A stretch of 18,510 nucleotides of DNA from Porphyromonadaceae bacterium UBA3327 (GCA_002361155.1 DERZ01000025.1:5404-23913), one strand, 5' to 3'. Shown: positions 8,783 to 16,201, numbered from the stretch's first letter. Notes: generated by a model from the sequence alone, not told the origin. Numbers and translations: made by a program.

Positions 8783-9697
8783 TCATTCCATATAGCCGAA
8801 CTCGCGCAATTTCTTGTCGCGGTTGCGCCAGTCTTTCTCCACCTTTACGAAGAGTTCAAGGAAAACCTTCTTGCCGAAGAACTTCTCGATGTCGTGGCGG
8901 GCGGCTATGCCCACTTTCTTGATTTTATCTCCACCCTTGCCGATGATGATTCCTTTCTGGGAGTCCCGCTCCACATAGATGACTGCCATGATATGGATGG
9001 CGCCCTCTTTTTCATCGAACTTCTCCACGATCACCTCGGTGCTGTAGGGAATCTCCTTGTCGTAGTCGAGCAGCAGTTTCTCGCGGATTATTTCCGTGAC
9101 GAAAAAACGAGCCGGCTTGTCGGTGAGCGCGTCCTTGCCGAAGAATGGCGGCGACACCGGAAGTAGTTCCACAATCCGCTTCTTAAGGTTGTCCACGTTG
9201 AAGTGTTCCGTGGCGCTTGTGGGGAATATCTCGGCCTGGGGCAGACGGGTGTGCCACTTGTCGACAATCTCCTCCAGCTGGGCGTTGCCGGTCAGAAGAT
9301 CCACCTTGTTGATCACAAGCAGCACCGGGATTTTCTCCCTGGCCACCCGGTCCAGAAATTCCTTGTTTTTCTCCGGATCCTCCACCACATCGGTGACATA
9401 GACGAGGACATCGGCGTCTGTCAGGGCGCCTTCAGAGAAATTAAGCATGGATTCCTGCAGTTTGTATTTCGGCTTGAGCACTCCGGGAGTATCGGAGTAG
9501 ACTATCTGGTACTCCGGAGTGTTTACTATGCCCATTATGCGGTGTCGTGTGGTCTGCGCCTTGGATGTGATTATCGACAGGCGTTCTCCCACGAGGTCAT
9601 TCATCAGGGTTGATTTTCCGACATTCGGGTTGCCGACGATATTGACGAATCCGGCCCTATGCCCGGCCGGGATGGCGTTGATATTTTTTTCTTCCAT
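8783..9697 (-). CDS. era: Ribosome maturation GTPase Era
   Basis: GTPase that binds the 3' end of 16S rRNA during 30S assembly. The 304-residue length is normal. G domain: G1 GNPNVGKST at 22-30, G2 region TTRHRI, G3 DTPG, G4 NKVD, G5 SATEHFNVDN. The KH domain carries IIGKGGDKIKKVGIAAR (GxxG loop GKGG) followed by FLELFVKVEKDWR, the RNA-binding signature. The N-terminus MEEKNINAIPAGHRAGFVNI is slightly long but has only one reasonable ATG. It stands upstream of der on the same strand, but a terminator at 9785-9818 separates it from fabH. A -7-like TATCTTTG at 9715-9722 suggests its own promoter. Confidence 0.97.
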   Translation of the reverse strand: MEEKNINAIPAGHRAGFVNIVGNPNVGKSTLMNDLVGERLSIITSKAQTTRHRIMGIVNTPEYQIVYSDTPGVLKPKYKLQESMLNFSEGALTDADVLVYVTDVVEDPEKNKEFLDRVAREKIPVLLVINKVDLLTGNAQLEEIVDKWHTRLPQAEIFPTSATEHFNVDNLKKRIVELLPVSPPFFGKDALTDKPARFFVTEIIREKLLLDYDKEIPYSTEVIVEKFDEKEGAIHIMAVIYVERDSQKGIIIGKGGDKIKKVGIAARHDIEKFFGKKVFLELFVKVEKDWRNRDKKLREFGYME

Positions 9698-9714
9698 AAT
9701 TTCAGAGGATTATT

Positions 9715-9722
9715 CAAAGATA
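9715..9722 (-). promoter_or_regulatory. Possible -7 box for era-der
   Basis: Minus-strand TATCTTTG fits TAnnTTTG. The predicted start near 9708 leaves an 11-nt leader before the era ATG at 9697. The fabH terminator lies just upstream, so a promoter is expected here. No -33 TTTG is seen. Confidence 0.4.
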
Positions 9723-9784
9723 GAACCCTCGGGGCGCGGAGATTGTTCACCTGCCGGGATTTTCCGCCACGGAGATTTTTACTG

Positions 9785-9818
9785 AAAAGGGGCATCGGAA
9801 AGAATCTGATGCCCCTTT
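9785..9818 (-). terminator. Terminator after fabH
   Basis: AAAGGGGCATC at 9786-9796 pairs perfectly with GATGCCCCTTT at 9808-9818 (11-nt loop). Read on the minus strand, the stem ends CCCCTTTTC. It lies 32 bp past the fabH stop and separates the rpmF-fabH unit from era-der. Confidence 0.8.
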
Positions 9819-9849
9819 AGTGATATTCGAGTACTGACCGCCCTGCGGT

Positions 9850-10842
9850 TCACTTGGGATCAATGGCCCATACAAGGTACATCGCGCCCCATGTGAAGCC
9901 GGCGCCGAATGCGGTCATCACAATTTTGTCGCCCTTCTTCAATCTGTTCTTGTACTCATCGAGACAGAGAGGGATTGAAGCCGCCGAGGTGTTGCCGTAG
10001 TGCTGGATGTTGACCAGCGTCTTCTCCTCGGGGATTTTGATTCTGCCGCCGACGGCTTCGATGATGCGGAGGTTGGCCTGATGCGGCACAAACCAGTCGA
10101 TGTCGTCGACCGAGAGATTGTTCCGCTCCATCACTGCCTGCGAGCTTGAGAGCATGTCGCGGACAGCGTTCTTGTAGACCACGCGGCCTTCCTGATAGAT
10201 GAAATGCTCGCGTGCGTCGACAGTCTCGTGGGAGGCTTTCTTTGCCGAGCCTCCCGCTTTCATAAGCAGGTGGCTGAGACCGGAGCCGTCCACATGGAAC
10301 TGGCCGTCGATAACGCCCACGGGCTCGTCAGTAGGCTCTACGAGCACTGCAGCGGCCGCGTCTCCGAAGAGGGGGCATGTAGCCCGGTCCTGATAGTCGG
10401 TCATGCTCGACATCTTCTCGGCGCATACCACCACGATTTTCTTGTAGAGACCGCTTTCGATGTAAGCGCGCGCGGCCTGCATCGTCACAATAAATCCCGC
10501 GCAGGCAGCCTGTATGTCGTAGGCATAGGCGTTTGCCATGCCGCAGCCATCCACTATCACCGAGGCGGTGGAGGGGAAGCGGTAGTCGGGGTTGGATGTG
10601 GCGCAGATCAGCAGCTCCACGTCGGCGGGTGCCGTTCCTGTATCGGCGAGCAGCCGGTTCACAGCCTGTATTCCGAGGTAGCTGGACCCGAGGTTCTCGT
10701 CTTTGAGGATACGTCGCTCCTTTATTCCCACGCGACTGGTGATCCACTCGTCGTTGGTGTCCACCATTTTCGACAGCATTTCGTTGTCGAGCACGTCGTC
10801 GGGCACGTACGAGGATATTCCGCTTATCTTTGCGTTTGGCAT
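9850..10842 (-). CDS. fabH: Beta-ketoacyl-ACP synthase III
   Basis: Starts type II fatty acid synthesis by condensing an acyl-CoA primer with malonyl-ACP. The 330-residue protein has the full catalytic triad: Cys114 in QAACAGF, His254 in WFVPHQANLRI and Asn284 in HYGNTSAAS. The thiolase-fold halves are complete, ending FGAGFTWGAMYLVW. The acetyl- or branched-chain primer preference cannot be read from the sequence. It begins 14 bp after the rpmF stop, so the two are co-transcribed, with DUF177 further upstream. E. coli has plsX between rpmF and fabH; here plsX is absent from the cluster. A terminator follows. Confidence 0.97.
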   Translation of the reverse strand: MPNAKISGISSYVPDDVLDNEMLSKMVDTNDEWITSRVGIKERRILKDENLGSSYLGIQAVNRLLADTGTAPADVELLICATSNPDYRFPSTASVIVDGCGMANAYAYDIQAACAGFIVTMQAARAYIESGLYKKIVVVCAEKMSSMTDYQDRATCPLFGDAAAAVLVEPTDEPVGVIDGQFHVDGSGLSHLLMKAGGSAKKASHETVDAREHFIYQEGRVVYKNAVRDMLSSSQAVMERNNLSVDDIDWFVPHQANLRIIEAVGGRIKIPEEKTLVNIQHYGNTSAASIPLCLDEYKNRLKKGDKIVMTAFGAGFTWGAMYLVWAIDPK

Positions 10843-10856
10843 TTTGTTACGTCGGT

Positions 10857-11030
10857 TTATTTCTCAATCACCTGCTTGCCGCGGTAGTAGCCGCATTCGC
10901 CGCATACGGTGTGATAGAGGTGCCATGCGCCGCAGTTGGGGCAGATGGCTATTGTGGGGATAAGAGCCTTGTCGTGGGTGCGACGTTTCGCGGTGCGGGT
11001 GTGCGATTGTCTGCGTTTGGGATGTGCCAT
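10857..11030 (-). CDS. rpmF: 50S ribosomal protein L32
   Basis: A 57-residue ribosomal protein that I translated directly. It begins MAHPKRRQSHTRTAKRRTHD, the basic L32 N-terminus, and ends GYYRGKQVIEK. Two Cys pairs (CPNC at 30-33 and CGEC at 43-46) form the zinc-ribbon version of L32; zinc-free paralogues lack these cysteines. It lies 25 bp after the DUF177 gene and 14 bp before fabH on the same strand, the common DUF177-rpmF arrangement that links ribosome and lipid synthesis genes. Confidence 0.97.
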   Translation of the reverse strand: MAHPKRRQSHTRTAKRRTHDKALIPTIAICPNCGAWHLYHTVCGECGYYRGKQVIEK

Positions 11031-11055
11031 TGTTCTTTATGTTTTTAAGTTATTT

Positions 11056-11580
11056 TTATAGTTGATCCTCTTCTGTCTCTATTCCCGCGTCCGCTTCTTC
11101 CATGGCCTCGTCGGCTTCCTCGTCGGAGGAGCGGCGGTGCTTGCGCAGGGCGTCGGCCATGGCGCGGTTGCACTTCCCCAGGGGATGGACGTGACGGAGG
11201 GGTATCGTCAGAAGTATGGTGTCGTACAGTATGTAGGCCACGTTCAGGTAGCTGTTGCTGTAGGGAATCACCAGAAGGTTGTCGGCGCCGTCGTCGTAGT
11301 TGTCGCCGTATTTCACAACAACATGGTATTCGGTGTCCACTTCGTGGTCCAGCGGGTCCAGACAGCGGTCGCACGGCACCTGAAGCATCCCTTTGCAGCG
11401 GAACGTGCAGTCGTAGACATCGTTGCGCTTCTCCAGATCGAGATGCACCTTGACATCCGATGAAATAATGTCGGAGTTCTCCATGTTCTTGAAGAATTCG
11501 CTGCCGATCTCGAAGTCCTGTTCATAGTGCCCGTCCTTGAGCGAGGCGAGCTCTACCTTGTATGCCGTGAATTTTCCCAA
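11056..11580 (-). CDS. YceD/DUF177 family protein
   Basis: A 174-residue acidic cytoplasmic protein of the DUF177 (YceD) family. The conserved core is CTFRCKGMLQVPCDRCLDPL, with a CxxC pair (PCDRC) and a neighbouring CTFRC, followed by DTEYHVVVKYG. These cysteines suggest metal binding but do not prove it. The C-terminus is strongly acidic (EEADEAMEEADAGIETEEDQ). The family is almost always next to rpmF and, in some bacteria, is linked to 23S rRNA levels; the biochemical role is not settled. ATG 11580 follows AGAAGGAAA, a weak purine-rich site. I find no TAnnTTTG box between it and the tRNA upstream, so it may share the tRNA promoter. Confidence 0.93.
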   Translation of the reverse strand: MGKFTAYKVELASLKDGHYEQDFEIGSEFFKNMENSDIISSDVKVHLDLEKRNDVYDCTFRCKGMLQVPCDRCLDPLDHEVDTEYHVVVKYGDNYDDGADNLLVIPYSNSYLNVAYILYDTILLTIPLRHVHPLGKCNRAMADALRKHRRSSDEEADEAMEEADAGIETEEDQL

Positions 11581-11661
11581 TTTCCTTCTTGTTTTAAAAT
11601 TTCCCTGTGCGGATATGGTCCGCTTGTCCCGGGTTCCGCATGCGCGGACCGCGGGATGTTG

Positions 11662-11733
11662 TACCTCCGAGGGGAATCGAACCCCTATCTAGAGTTTAGG
11701 AAACTCCTATTCTATCCGTTGAACTACAGAGGC
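11662..11733 (-). tRNA. tRNA-Arg (anticodon CCT)
   Basis: A 72-nt cloverleaf without encoded CCA. Acceptor arms are GCCTCTG and CGGAGGT with discriminator A (G1-U72 and U6-G67 wobble pairs). The D stem is GTTC/GAAT. The anticodon stem is GGAGT/ACTCT with loop TTCCTAA, giving anticodon CCT for AGG codons. The T arm is AGGGG/CCCCT with loop TTCGATT. All arms pair, so it should be functional. A strong promoter lies about 60 bp upstream. Confidence 0.95.
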
Positions 11734-11796
11734 ATTGACGATGAGCGCACTCCGCCGGGACACGCTCCGCCGGGCCTTACGGCCATAATGCAACTG

Positions 11797-11828
11797 CAAA
11801 ATTACGCAAAACATTTTAATTTAGCAAA
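11797..11828 (-). promoter_or_regulatory. Promoter of tRNA-Arg
   Basis: On the minus strand, TTTG at 11825-11828 is followed after 20 bp by TAATTTTG at 11797-11804. This is the best two-element match to the Bacteroidetes TTTG / TAnnTTTG promoter in the window. The predicted start near 11790 gives a 5' leader of about 57 nt to be trimmed before the tRNA. Confidence 0.7.
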
Positions 11829-11884
11829 TTTTCTACAGTTTCCGCCATGTTTTCCGGCTGTCCCGACGGTTTCCAGGGAAAAAG

Positions 11885-11910
11885 AAGCGCCTCCCCGGGG
11901 GAAGGCGCTT
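11885..11910 (-). terminator. Terminator after pckA
   Basis: AAGCGCCT at 11885-11892 pairs with AGGCGCTT at 11903-11910 around a GC-rich 10-nt loop. On the minus strand the hairpin is followed by CTTTTTCCC. It ends pckA before the tRNA promoter. Confidence 0.7.
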
Positions 11911-11931
11911 TCTTGGGCATTTAATGATGGG

Positions 11932-11951
11932 AATGCCGTCGGAACGGCATT
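11932..11951 (-). other. Second hairpin just after the pckA stop
   Basis: AATGCCGT at 11932-11939 and ACGGCATT at 11944-11951 form a perfect 8-bp stem with a 4-nt loop, 14 bp after the pckA stop and before the main terminator. No T run follows. It may stabilise the mRNA 3' end. Confidence 0.5.
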
Positions 11952-11965
11952 TGCCATTGTCCGGG

Positions 11966-13570
11966 TCAGATCTTCGGGCCGGCTTCGGCAAGAGCTTTGC
12001 CGGTGGCGTTGGTCTCGAATTTCTTGAAGTTGTTGATGAACATCTCGGCGAGTTTCCTGGCCTTTTCGTCCCATTCCTTCGGATCTGCGTATGTGTCGCG
12101 CGGGTCGAGGATCCTGGGGTCTACTCCGGGAAGTTCGGTGGGAACCGTGAAGTCGAAGTAGGGGATCACCTTTGTGGGAGCCTTGTCGATGGATCCGTCG
12201 AGGATGTCGTCGATGATACCGCGGGTGTCACGAATGGAGATGCGCTTGCCGGTACCGTTCCATCCTGTATTGACCAGATATGCCTTGGCGCCGCTCAGTT
12301 TCATCTTCTTCACCAGTTCCTCGGCGTATTTTGTGGGATGGAGCGAGAGGAACGCCTGGCCGAAGCATGCCGAGAATGTCGGGGTCGGCTCGGTGATGCC
12401 GCGCTCTGTTCCGGCGAGTTTGGCGGTGAAGCCGGAGAGGAAGTAGTACTGTGCCTGCTCGTGGTTGAGGATCGACACGGGGGGAAGCACGCCGAACGCA
12501 TCGGCCGACAGATAGATCACCTGCTTTGCGGCCGGACCTTTCGATACGGGCTTCACGATGTTCTTGATGTGATAGATCGGGTAGCTTACGCGGGTGTTCT
12601 CGGTGACGCTCTTGTCGGAGAAGTCGCATACGCCCTCCTCGTTGACGGTCACGTTCTCGAGCAGTGCGTCGCGGGTGATCGCGTTGTAGATGTCCGGTTC
12701 GCTTTCCGGGTCGAGGTTGATCACCTTGGCATAGCAGCCGCCTTCATAGTTGAACACGCCGTCGTCATCCCATCCGTGCTCGTCGTCGCCGATGAGTTTG
12801 CGTTTGGGGTCGGTCGAGAGTGTGGTCTTTCCTGTGCCGGAGAGGCCGAAGAAGATGGCGGTGGAAGTCTCGTCCATGTTGGTGTTGGCCGAGCAGTGCA
12901 TCGAGGCGATGCCCCGGAGCGGGTTGAAGTAGTTCATCATAGAGAACATGCCCTTCTTCATCTCGCCGCCGTACCAGGTGTTGATGATCACCTGCTCGCG
13001 CTGCTTGATGTTGAAGGCCACCACGGTCTCGGAATGGAGGCCGAGTTCCTTGTAGTCCTCGCATTTGGCCTTGGAGGCGTTGAACACCACGAAGTCGGGC
13101 TTGAAGTCCTTGAGCTCCTCTTCGGTGGGGCGGATGAACATATTGGTCACGAAGTGAGCCTGCCATGCCACTTCCATGATGAAGCGCACGCAGAGGCGCG
13201 TGGCGGCGTTGGCTCCGCAGAAAACATCTACCACGTAGAGGGTTTTGTCGCTGAGCTCCTTCACCGCTTTCTCGCGCAGCCTGTCCCATACCTCGGTCGA
13301 GATGGGCTTGTTGTCGTTCTTATAGCCGTCGGTGGTCCACCATACCGTATCCTCCGTCACCTCGTCCTTTACAATGTATTTGTCCTTCGGGGAACGACCG
13401 GTGTATTCGCCTGTGAATACGTCCACGGCGCCGAGTGTGGTCAGATACCCCTTCTCATAGCCTTCGAGGCTCGGGTCGAGTTCTGCCTTATAGAGATCGT
13501 CGTAAGATGGATTGTGGATGATTCTGGTCACATCCTTGATCCCATACTGGGAAAGGTCCAATGTTGCCAT
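11966..13570 (-). CDS. pckA: Phosphoenolpyruvate carboxykinase (ATP)
   Basis: Interconverts oxaloacetate + ATP and phosphoenolpyruvate + ADP + CO2 in the cytoplasm. In many anaerobic Bacteroidetes it runs toward CO2 fixation on the succinate/propionate route, and it also serves gluconeogenesis. The 534-residue length is normal. Seen: [11 protein letters not shown] at 57-67 (substrate arginine), [15 protein letters not shown] at 211-225 (catalytic lysine), P-loop GLSGTGKTT at 242-250, LIGDDEHGW at 259-267 (metal-binding aspartates), and [16 protein letters not shown] 13570 is the first sensible start ([14 protein letters not shown]). It is monocistronic: a palindromic promoter region and a leader of about 120 nt precede it, and two hairpins follow it. 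Confidence 0.98.
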   Translation of the reverse strand: MATLDLSQYGIKDVTRIIHNPSYDDLYKAELDPSLEGYEKGYLTTLGAVDVFTGEYTGRSPKDKYIVKDEVTEDTVWWTTDGYKNDNKPISTEVWDRLREKAVKELSDKTLYVVDVFCGANAATRLCVRFIMEVAWQAHFVTNMFIRPTEEELKDFKPDFVVFNASKAKCEDYKELGLHSETVVAFNIKQREQVIINTWYGGEMKKGMFSMMNYFNPLRGIASMHCSANTNMDETSTAIFFGLSGTGKTTLSTDPKRKLIGDDEHGWDDDGVFNYEGGCYAKVINLDPESEPDIYNAITRDALLENVTVNEEGVCDFSDKSVTENTRVSYPIYHIKNIVKPVSKGPAAKQVIYLSADAFGVLPPVSILNHEQAQYYFLSGFTAKLAGTERGITEPTPTFSACFGQAFLSLHPTKYAEELVKKMKLSGAKAYLVNTGWNGTGKRISIRDTRGIIDDILDGSIDKAPTKVIPYFDFTVPTELPGVDPRILDPRDTYADPKEWDEKARKLAEMFINNFKKFETNATGKALAEAGPKI

Positions 13571-13690
13571 TTGATTTATTTTTGGGTTAAATATTTATGC
13601 CTTGGCAGCGACCTTGAATCGGGGCCTTCTACTGGCGTTGGCGGTCCCTGTCGCCGCAGGTCTACGGAAGTGAAACAAATCTGCACCTGA

Positions 13691-13714
13691 AATTGTGTGC
13701 AAATTTACACAATT
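13691..13714 (-). promoter_or_regulatory. pckA promoter with overlapping palindrome
   Basis: Minus-strand TAAATTTG at 13700-13707 fits the -7 box and predicts a start near 13693, about 123 nt before the ATG. It sits inside a perfect inverted repeat: AATTGTGT at 13691-13698 and ACACAATT at 13707-13714, separated by 8 bp. TGTG/CACA half-sites are typical of CRP/FNR-family operators, but the spacing (TGTG-N10-CACA) differs from the E. coli CRP site. The regulator is unknown. Confidence 0.5.
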
Positions 13715-13784
13715 TATTTTAATTTAAACTTCTTTATAAGGAAAAATTTCCGTATTTCAGGATTCTTCAGGCAAGATGGATTCC

Positions 13785-14297
13785 TTATTTTACAGCGGGT
13801 GCCACAAATGTGCGTGCTCCGAGCTCGCGGTCGATCTGGAGGATTCCGGTGCCGTCCTGTCCCACAAGGTTCAGGTTGTCGATGATTTCCTGCACGTTGG
13901 CCTCTTCTTCAACCTGCTCTGCGATGTACCAGTTGAGCATCTGGCGTGTGGCATAGTCTTTTTCCTCCTCGGCCAGGGCGTAGAGGGCGTGAATGCGGCG
14001 TGTCACTTCCTGCTCGTGGGCCAGCGTGTCGGCGAATGTCTCGGCCAGCGATTCCCAGCTCTGCTTCACGTCGCTTATGGGCTTGAGGCAGACCTGACCG
14101 TTGCGGTTGTGGAGATAGTCGATGAAGATTTCCGCATGTGCCTGCTCCTCACGGAACTGTACCTTGTACCAGTTGGCCACGCCTTTGCGGCCCTGCTCCT
14201 CCCAGTAGTTTGCCATGGCCAGATAGAAATATGCCGACCAGAATTCGGCGTTGATCTGTTCGTTGATGGCCTCTGCGAGTTTTTTTCCGATGTTCAT
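13785..14297 (-). CDS. ftnA: Non-haem ferritin
   Basis: Iron-storage protein that oxidises Fe(II) and keeps it as a ferric mineral in a 24-subunit cytoplasmic shell. The 170-residue four-helix protein carries the complete bacterial ferroxidase site, aligned by hand to E. coli FtnA with a +1 offset: Glu18 (NAEFW), Glu51 and His54 (FREEQAHAE), Glu95 (HEQEV), Gln128 and Glu131 (AEQVEEE). It lacks the haem-binding Met arrangement of bacterioferritin as far as I can judge. ATG 14297 is the first Met (MNIGKKLAEAINEQ). It diverges from the SDR-like gene and has a leader of about 105 nt if the box at 14410-14417 is its promoter. Confidence 0.97.
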   Translation of the reverse strand: MNIGKKLAEAINEQINAEFWSAYFYLAMANYWEEQGRKGVANWYKVQFREEQAHAEIFIDYLHNRNGQVCLKPISDVKQSWESLAETFADTLAHEQEVTRRIHALYALAEEEKDYATRQMLNWYIAEQVEEEANVQEIIDNLNLVGQDGTGILQIDRELGARTFVAPAVK

Positions 14298-14398
14298 AGT
14301 GTTGTATTTAATGGTTTGCGGATGTCTCTATATGCCGTTTCGTATAAGACTTTTGGTCCGGTCACTGTTGAGTCATCCTATGTTTTCGGGTAAATATG

Positions 14399-14440
14399 TT
14401 TTATAATCGCAAAATTAATAATAATTTTGCAAAGAGAAAA
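14399..14440. promoter_or_regulatory. Symmetric divergent promoters, ferritin / SDR-like gene
   Basis: The 22-bp region 14409-14430 is an inverted repeat: GCAAAATTA (14409-14417) and TAATTTTGC (14422-14430) around ATAA. Each arm is a perfect -7 box for its own direction: minus TAATTTTG at 14410-14417 toward ferritin, plus TAATTTTG at 14422-14429 toward the SDR-like gene. At exactly 19 bp upstream of each box is TTTT (plus 14399-14402; minus 14437-14440), a three-of-four match to TTTG. RNA polymerase could not occupy both at once, and a dimeric regulator could bind the palindrome. Confidence 0.6.
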
Positions 14441-14451
14441 GTTTGTCAGGA

Positions 14452-15330
14452 ATGGAAAATTCAACTATTTTGCTTTCGGGAGCCGGCGGGATGCTCGGGC
14501 GTTATATTTCGGCCCGGGCGAGAGCTGCCGGCCACAGGATAATACCCTTGTCTCTTGCGGATGGCTTCATGGTCCCGACGCTGCCGGAACGGCCGGATGT
14601 GGCCATCCATTGCGCGGGTTCGGAAGATGATGCGGCTCTGAACGACCGTCTTGGCCGCAGCTTCCTTGACGCTGTCGCGGCTGTCGCGCCGAAGGCTGTT
14701 CTGCTTGTGAGCAGCTGGCAGGTCTATAGCGCTGATGCAGGGGAGGGGGTCGACGAGACCAGGCCGCTCTGGGCCTCCACGGAGGCGGGGCGTTCCAAGG
14801 CGAGGATGGAAAAGGAGTTCGGCGATGCTGCGCGGATGGCTGGGATTCCGCTGGCCGTGGTGCGTCCGGCGCGTATGTTCGGCTCCGGAGTAGGCGGCGA
14901 GATGCGCCGTCTCTTCGACAGGGTGGTGGCCGGAAAATATCTCCATATCCGTGAAAACGACGCCAGGCTGTCGCTCGTGACGGCTCATGATTGCGCTGCG
15001 GTCGTCCTTGCGCTTGCCGGCAGGTCTGGAGTCTACAATGTATCCGACGGACGCGGGCACCGTTGGGTGGATCTGTGCGAGGCCATGAGCGCCAACGCCG
15101 GTGAATTCAAACGCATGCCGCGCATCCCGGCGAAATGGGCCGCGGTCATAAAAAAGCTCTTTCCGCGCCTCCCCATAGTGAAGGTGATGCTTTCCGACGA
15201 AGCGCTGAAGCCCGTTTCCACCTCTTTGACTCTCGACACCTCGAGACTCGGATCTGCAATCGGCATGGAGTTCCACGATACCCTGGAGGTAATCGCGCGC
15301 AGGGACAAGTCTTACCCTTACGAAAACTGA
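14452..15330 (+). CDS. SDR/epimerase-like NAD(P)-binding protein lacking the catalytic Tyr
   Basis: A 292-residue extended short-chain dehydrogenase/epimerase-type protein. Residues 10-16 (GAGGMLG) are the GxxGxxG nucleotide-binding motif. VLLVSSWQVYS keeps the usual serine strand, and VVRPARMFGSG and SGVYNVSDGRGHRWVDL match sugar-nucleotide epimerases and reductases. The active-site YxxxK is changed: the segment reads AGRSK at 112-116, with alanine where YGRSK is expected, though the lysine remains. Normal dehydrogenase or epimerase catalysis is therefore doubtful. I prefer ATG 14452 over the upstream in-frame TTG 14443, because it gives the usual N-terminus (MENSTILLSGAGG) and a 16-nt leader from the predicted start. 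The next gene begins one base after its stop, so they are coupled. Confidence 0.88.
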   Translation: MENSTILLSGAGGMLGRYISARARAAGHRIIPLSLADGFMVPTLPERPDVAIHCAGSEDDAALNDRLGRSFLDAVAAVAPKAVLLVSSWQVYSADAGEGVDETRPLWASTEAGRSKARMEKEFGDAARMAGIPLAVVRPARMFGSGVGGEMRRLFDRVVAGKYLHIRENDARLSLVTAHDCAAVVLALAGRSGVYNVSDGRGHRWVDLCEAMSANAGEFKRMPRIPAKWAAVIKKLFPRLPIVKVMLSDEALKPVSTSLTLDTSRLGSAIGMEFHDTLEVIARRDKSYPYEN

Positions 15331-15331
15331 C

Positions 15332-16201
15332 ATGATTCTCGACAGTTTACAGAAAGTATGCCGTAAGAGCGTCGACACGCTCGCATCGTTTGTAAAGATA
15401 CCGCTGATGTCCGGGCGACCCTCTCCGCGATCGTCGGAAGTAAGGGACACGATCATCATCATGGGCAACGGCCCCTCGCTGCGCGATGCCATCGACAGTG
15501 AGCGCGACGTACTTATGGCTTTTCCGCGGCTTGCAGTGAATTTTTCCGCGCTTACACCCGATTTCCGCGAACTGCGCCCCGACTACTATATTCTCGCCGA
15601 CATAGCTTTCTTCGCTGCGAAAAAGACCGGCAATGTGCCGAAACTCTGGGAGTCTCTCCGCAGCGTGGACTGGCCGATGACGCTCTTCCTTCCTGCTAAG
15701 GCCAGAAAGATGCCTGAAGTCAGGTCGTTGCCCGATAATATCAGCGTAAGGTGGTATAACCTCACTCCCGCCGAGGGGTTCACCCCCGTGATGAGGCGGC
15801 TATACGACAGCGGCTATGCCATGCCGCGTCCCCGCAATGTGCTGATACCGGCTATTATGTCTGCCATGAGGGAGGGATTCCGCCGCATTGTGCTTATCGG
15901 CGCCGACCACAACTGGGCGCGTACCCTCTGGGTCACGGACCGTAACAAAGTGGTGTCGGTCCAGCCTCATTTTTACAAGGATGATGACGAGGAACTGCGC
16001 CGTGCCGAAGAAATATTCAGCAATGTCCGGCTTCACGAGGTCTACGAAAACTATGCGATAGCCTTCCGCAGCTACTTCAAAGTCAAGGATTATTCCGACA
16101 GCCGAGGCGTGGAGATCCTCAACGCCACCCCCGGCTCCTTCATCGACGCCTTCCCCCGCATGCGCCTCGCCGACCTCTCCCGCCCTGCAGCGGATCTGTG
16201 A
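15332..16201 (+). CDS. DUF115/MAF-like protein, putative surface-sugar enzyme
   Basis: A 289-residue protein. Its best landmarks are IIIMGNGPSL at 41-50 and IVLIGADHNW at 186-195. The GNGPSL glycine loop plus a later G-A-D-H segment occur in DUF115 / MAF (motility accessory factor) proteins and their archaeal relative MptE, a fold that binds nucleotides or sugar nucleotides. In MAF proteins it is tied to nonulosonic-acid glycosylation, and similar proteins occur in polysaccharide gene clusters. Here activity and substrate are unknown. No signal peptide or clear membrane helix is seen. ATG 15332 overlaps nothing but starts one base after the SDR-like stop, so the two are probably a functional pair. 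It converges with the beta-barrel gene with a 37-bp gap and no obvious terminator. Confidence 0.78.
   Translation: MILDSLQKVCRKSVDTLASFVKIPLMSGRPSPRSSEVRDTIIIMGNGPSLRDAIDSERDVLMAFPRLAVNFSALTPDFRELRPDYYILADIAFFAAKKTGNVPKLWESLRSVDWPMTLFLPAKARKMPEVRSLPDNISVRWYNLTPAEGFTPVMRRLYDSGYAMPRPRNVLIPAIMSAMREGFRRIVLIGADHNWARTLWVTDRNKVVSVQPHFYKDDDEELRRAEEIFSNVRLHEVYENYAIAFRSYFKVKDYSDSRGVEILNATPGSFIDAFPRMRLADLSRPAADL

Noticed and set aside
11750..11774. Direct repeat CTCCGCCGGG (11750-11759 and 11765-11774) upstream of tRNA-Arg
   Set aside because: Ten bases, two copies, in GC-rich DNA; it lies within the predicted tRNA leader and no other support exists.
11924..13690. A 588-codon open frame on the plus strand opposite pckA
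   Set aside because: It is the antisense shadow of a complete, motif-verified PEP carboxykinase. Its composition is mirror-like (runs of Val, His, Gly) with no recognisable domain or promoter.
14443..14451. TTG at 14443 as the start of the SDR-like gene
   Set aside because: It adds only MSG before the natural ATG at 14452, leaves a leader of about 7 nt, and needs a rarer start codon.
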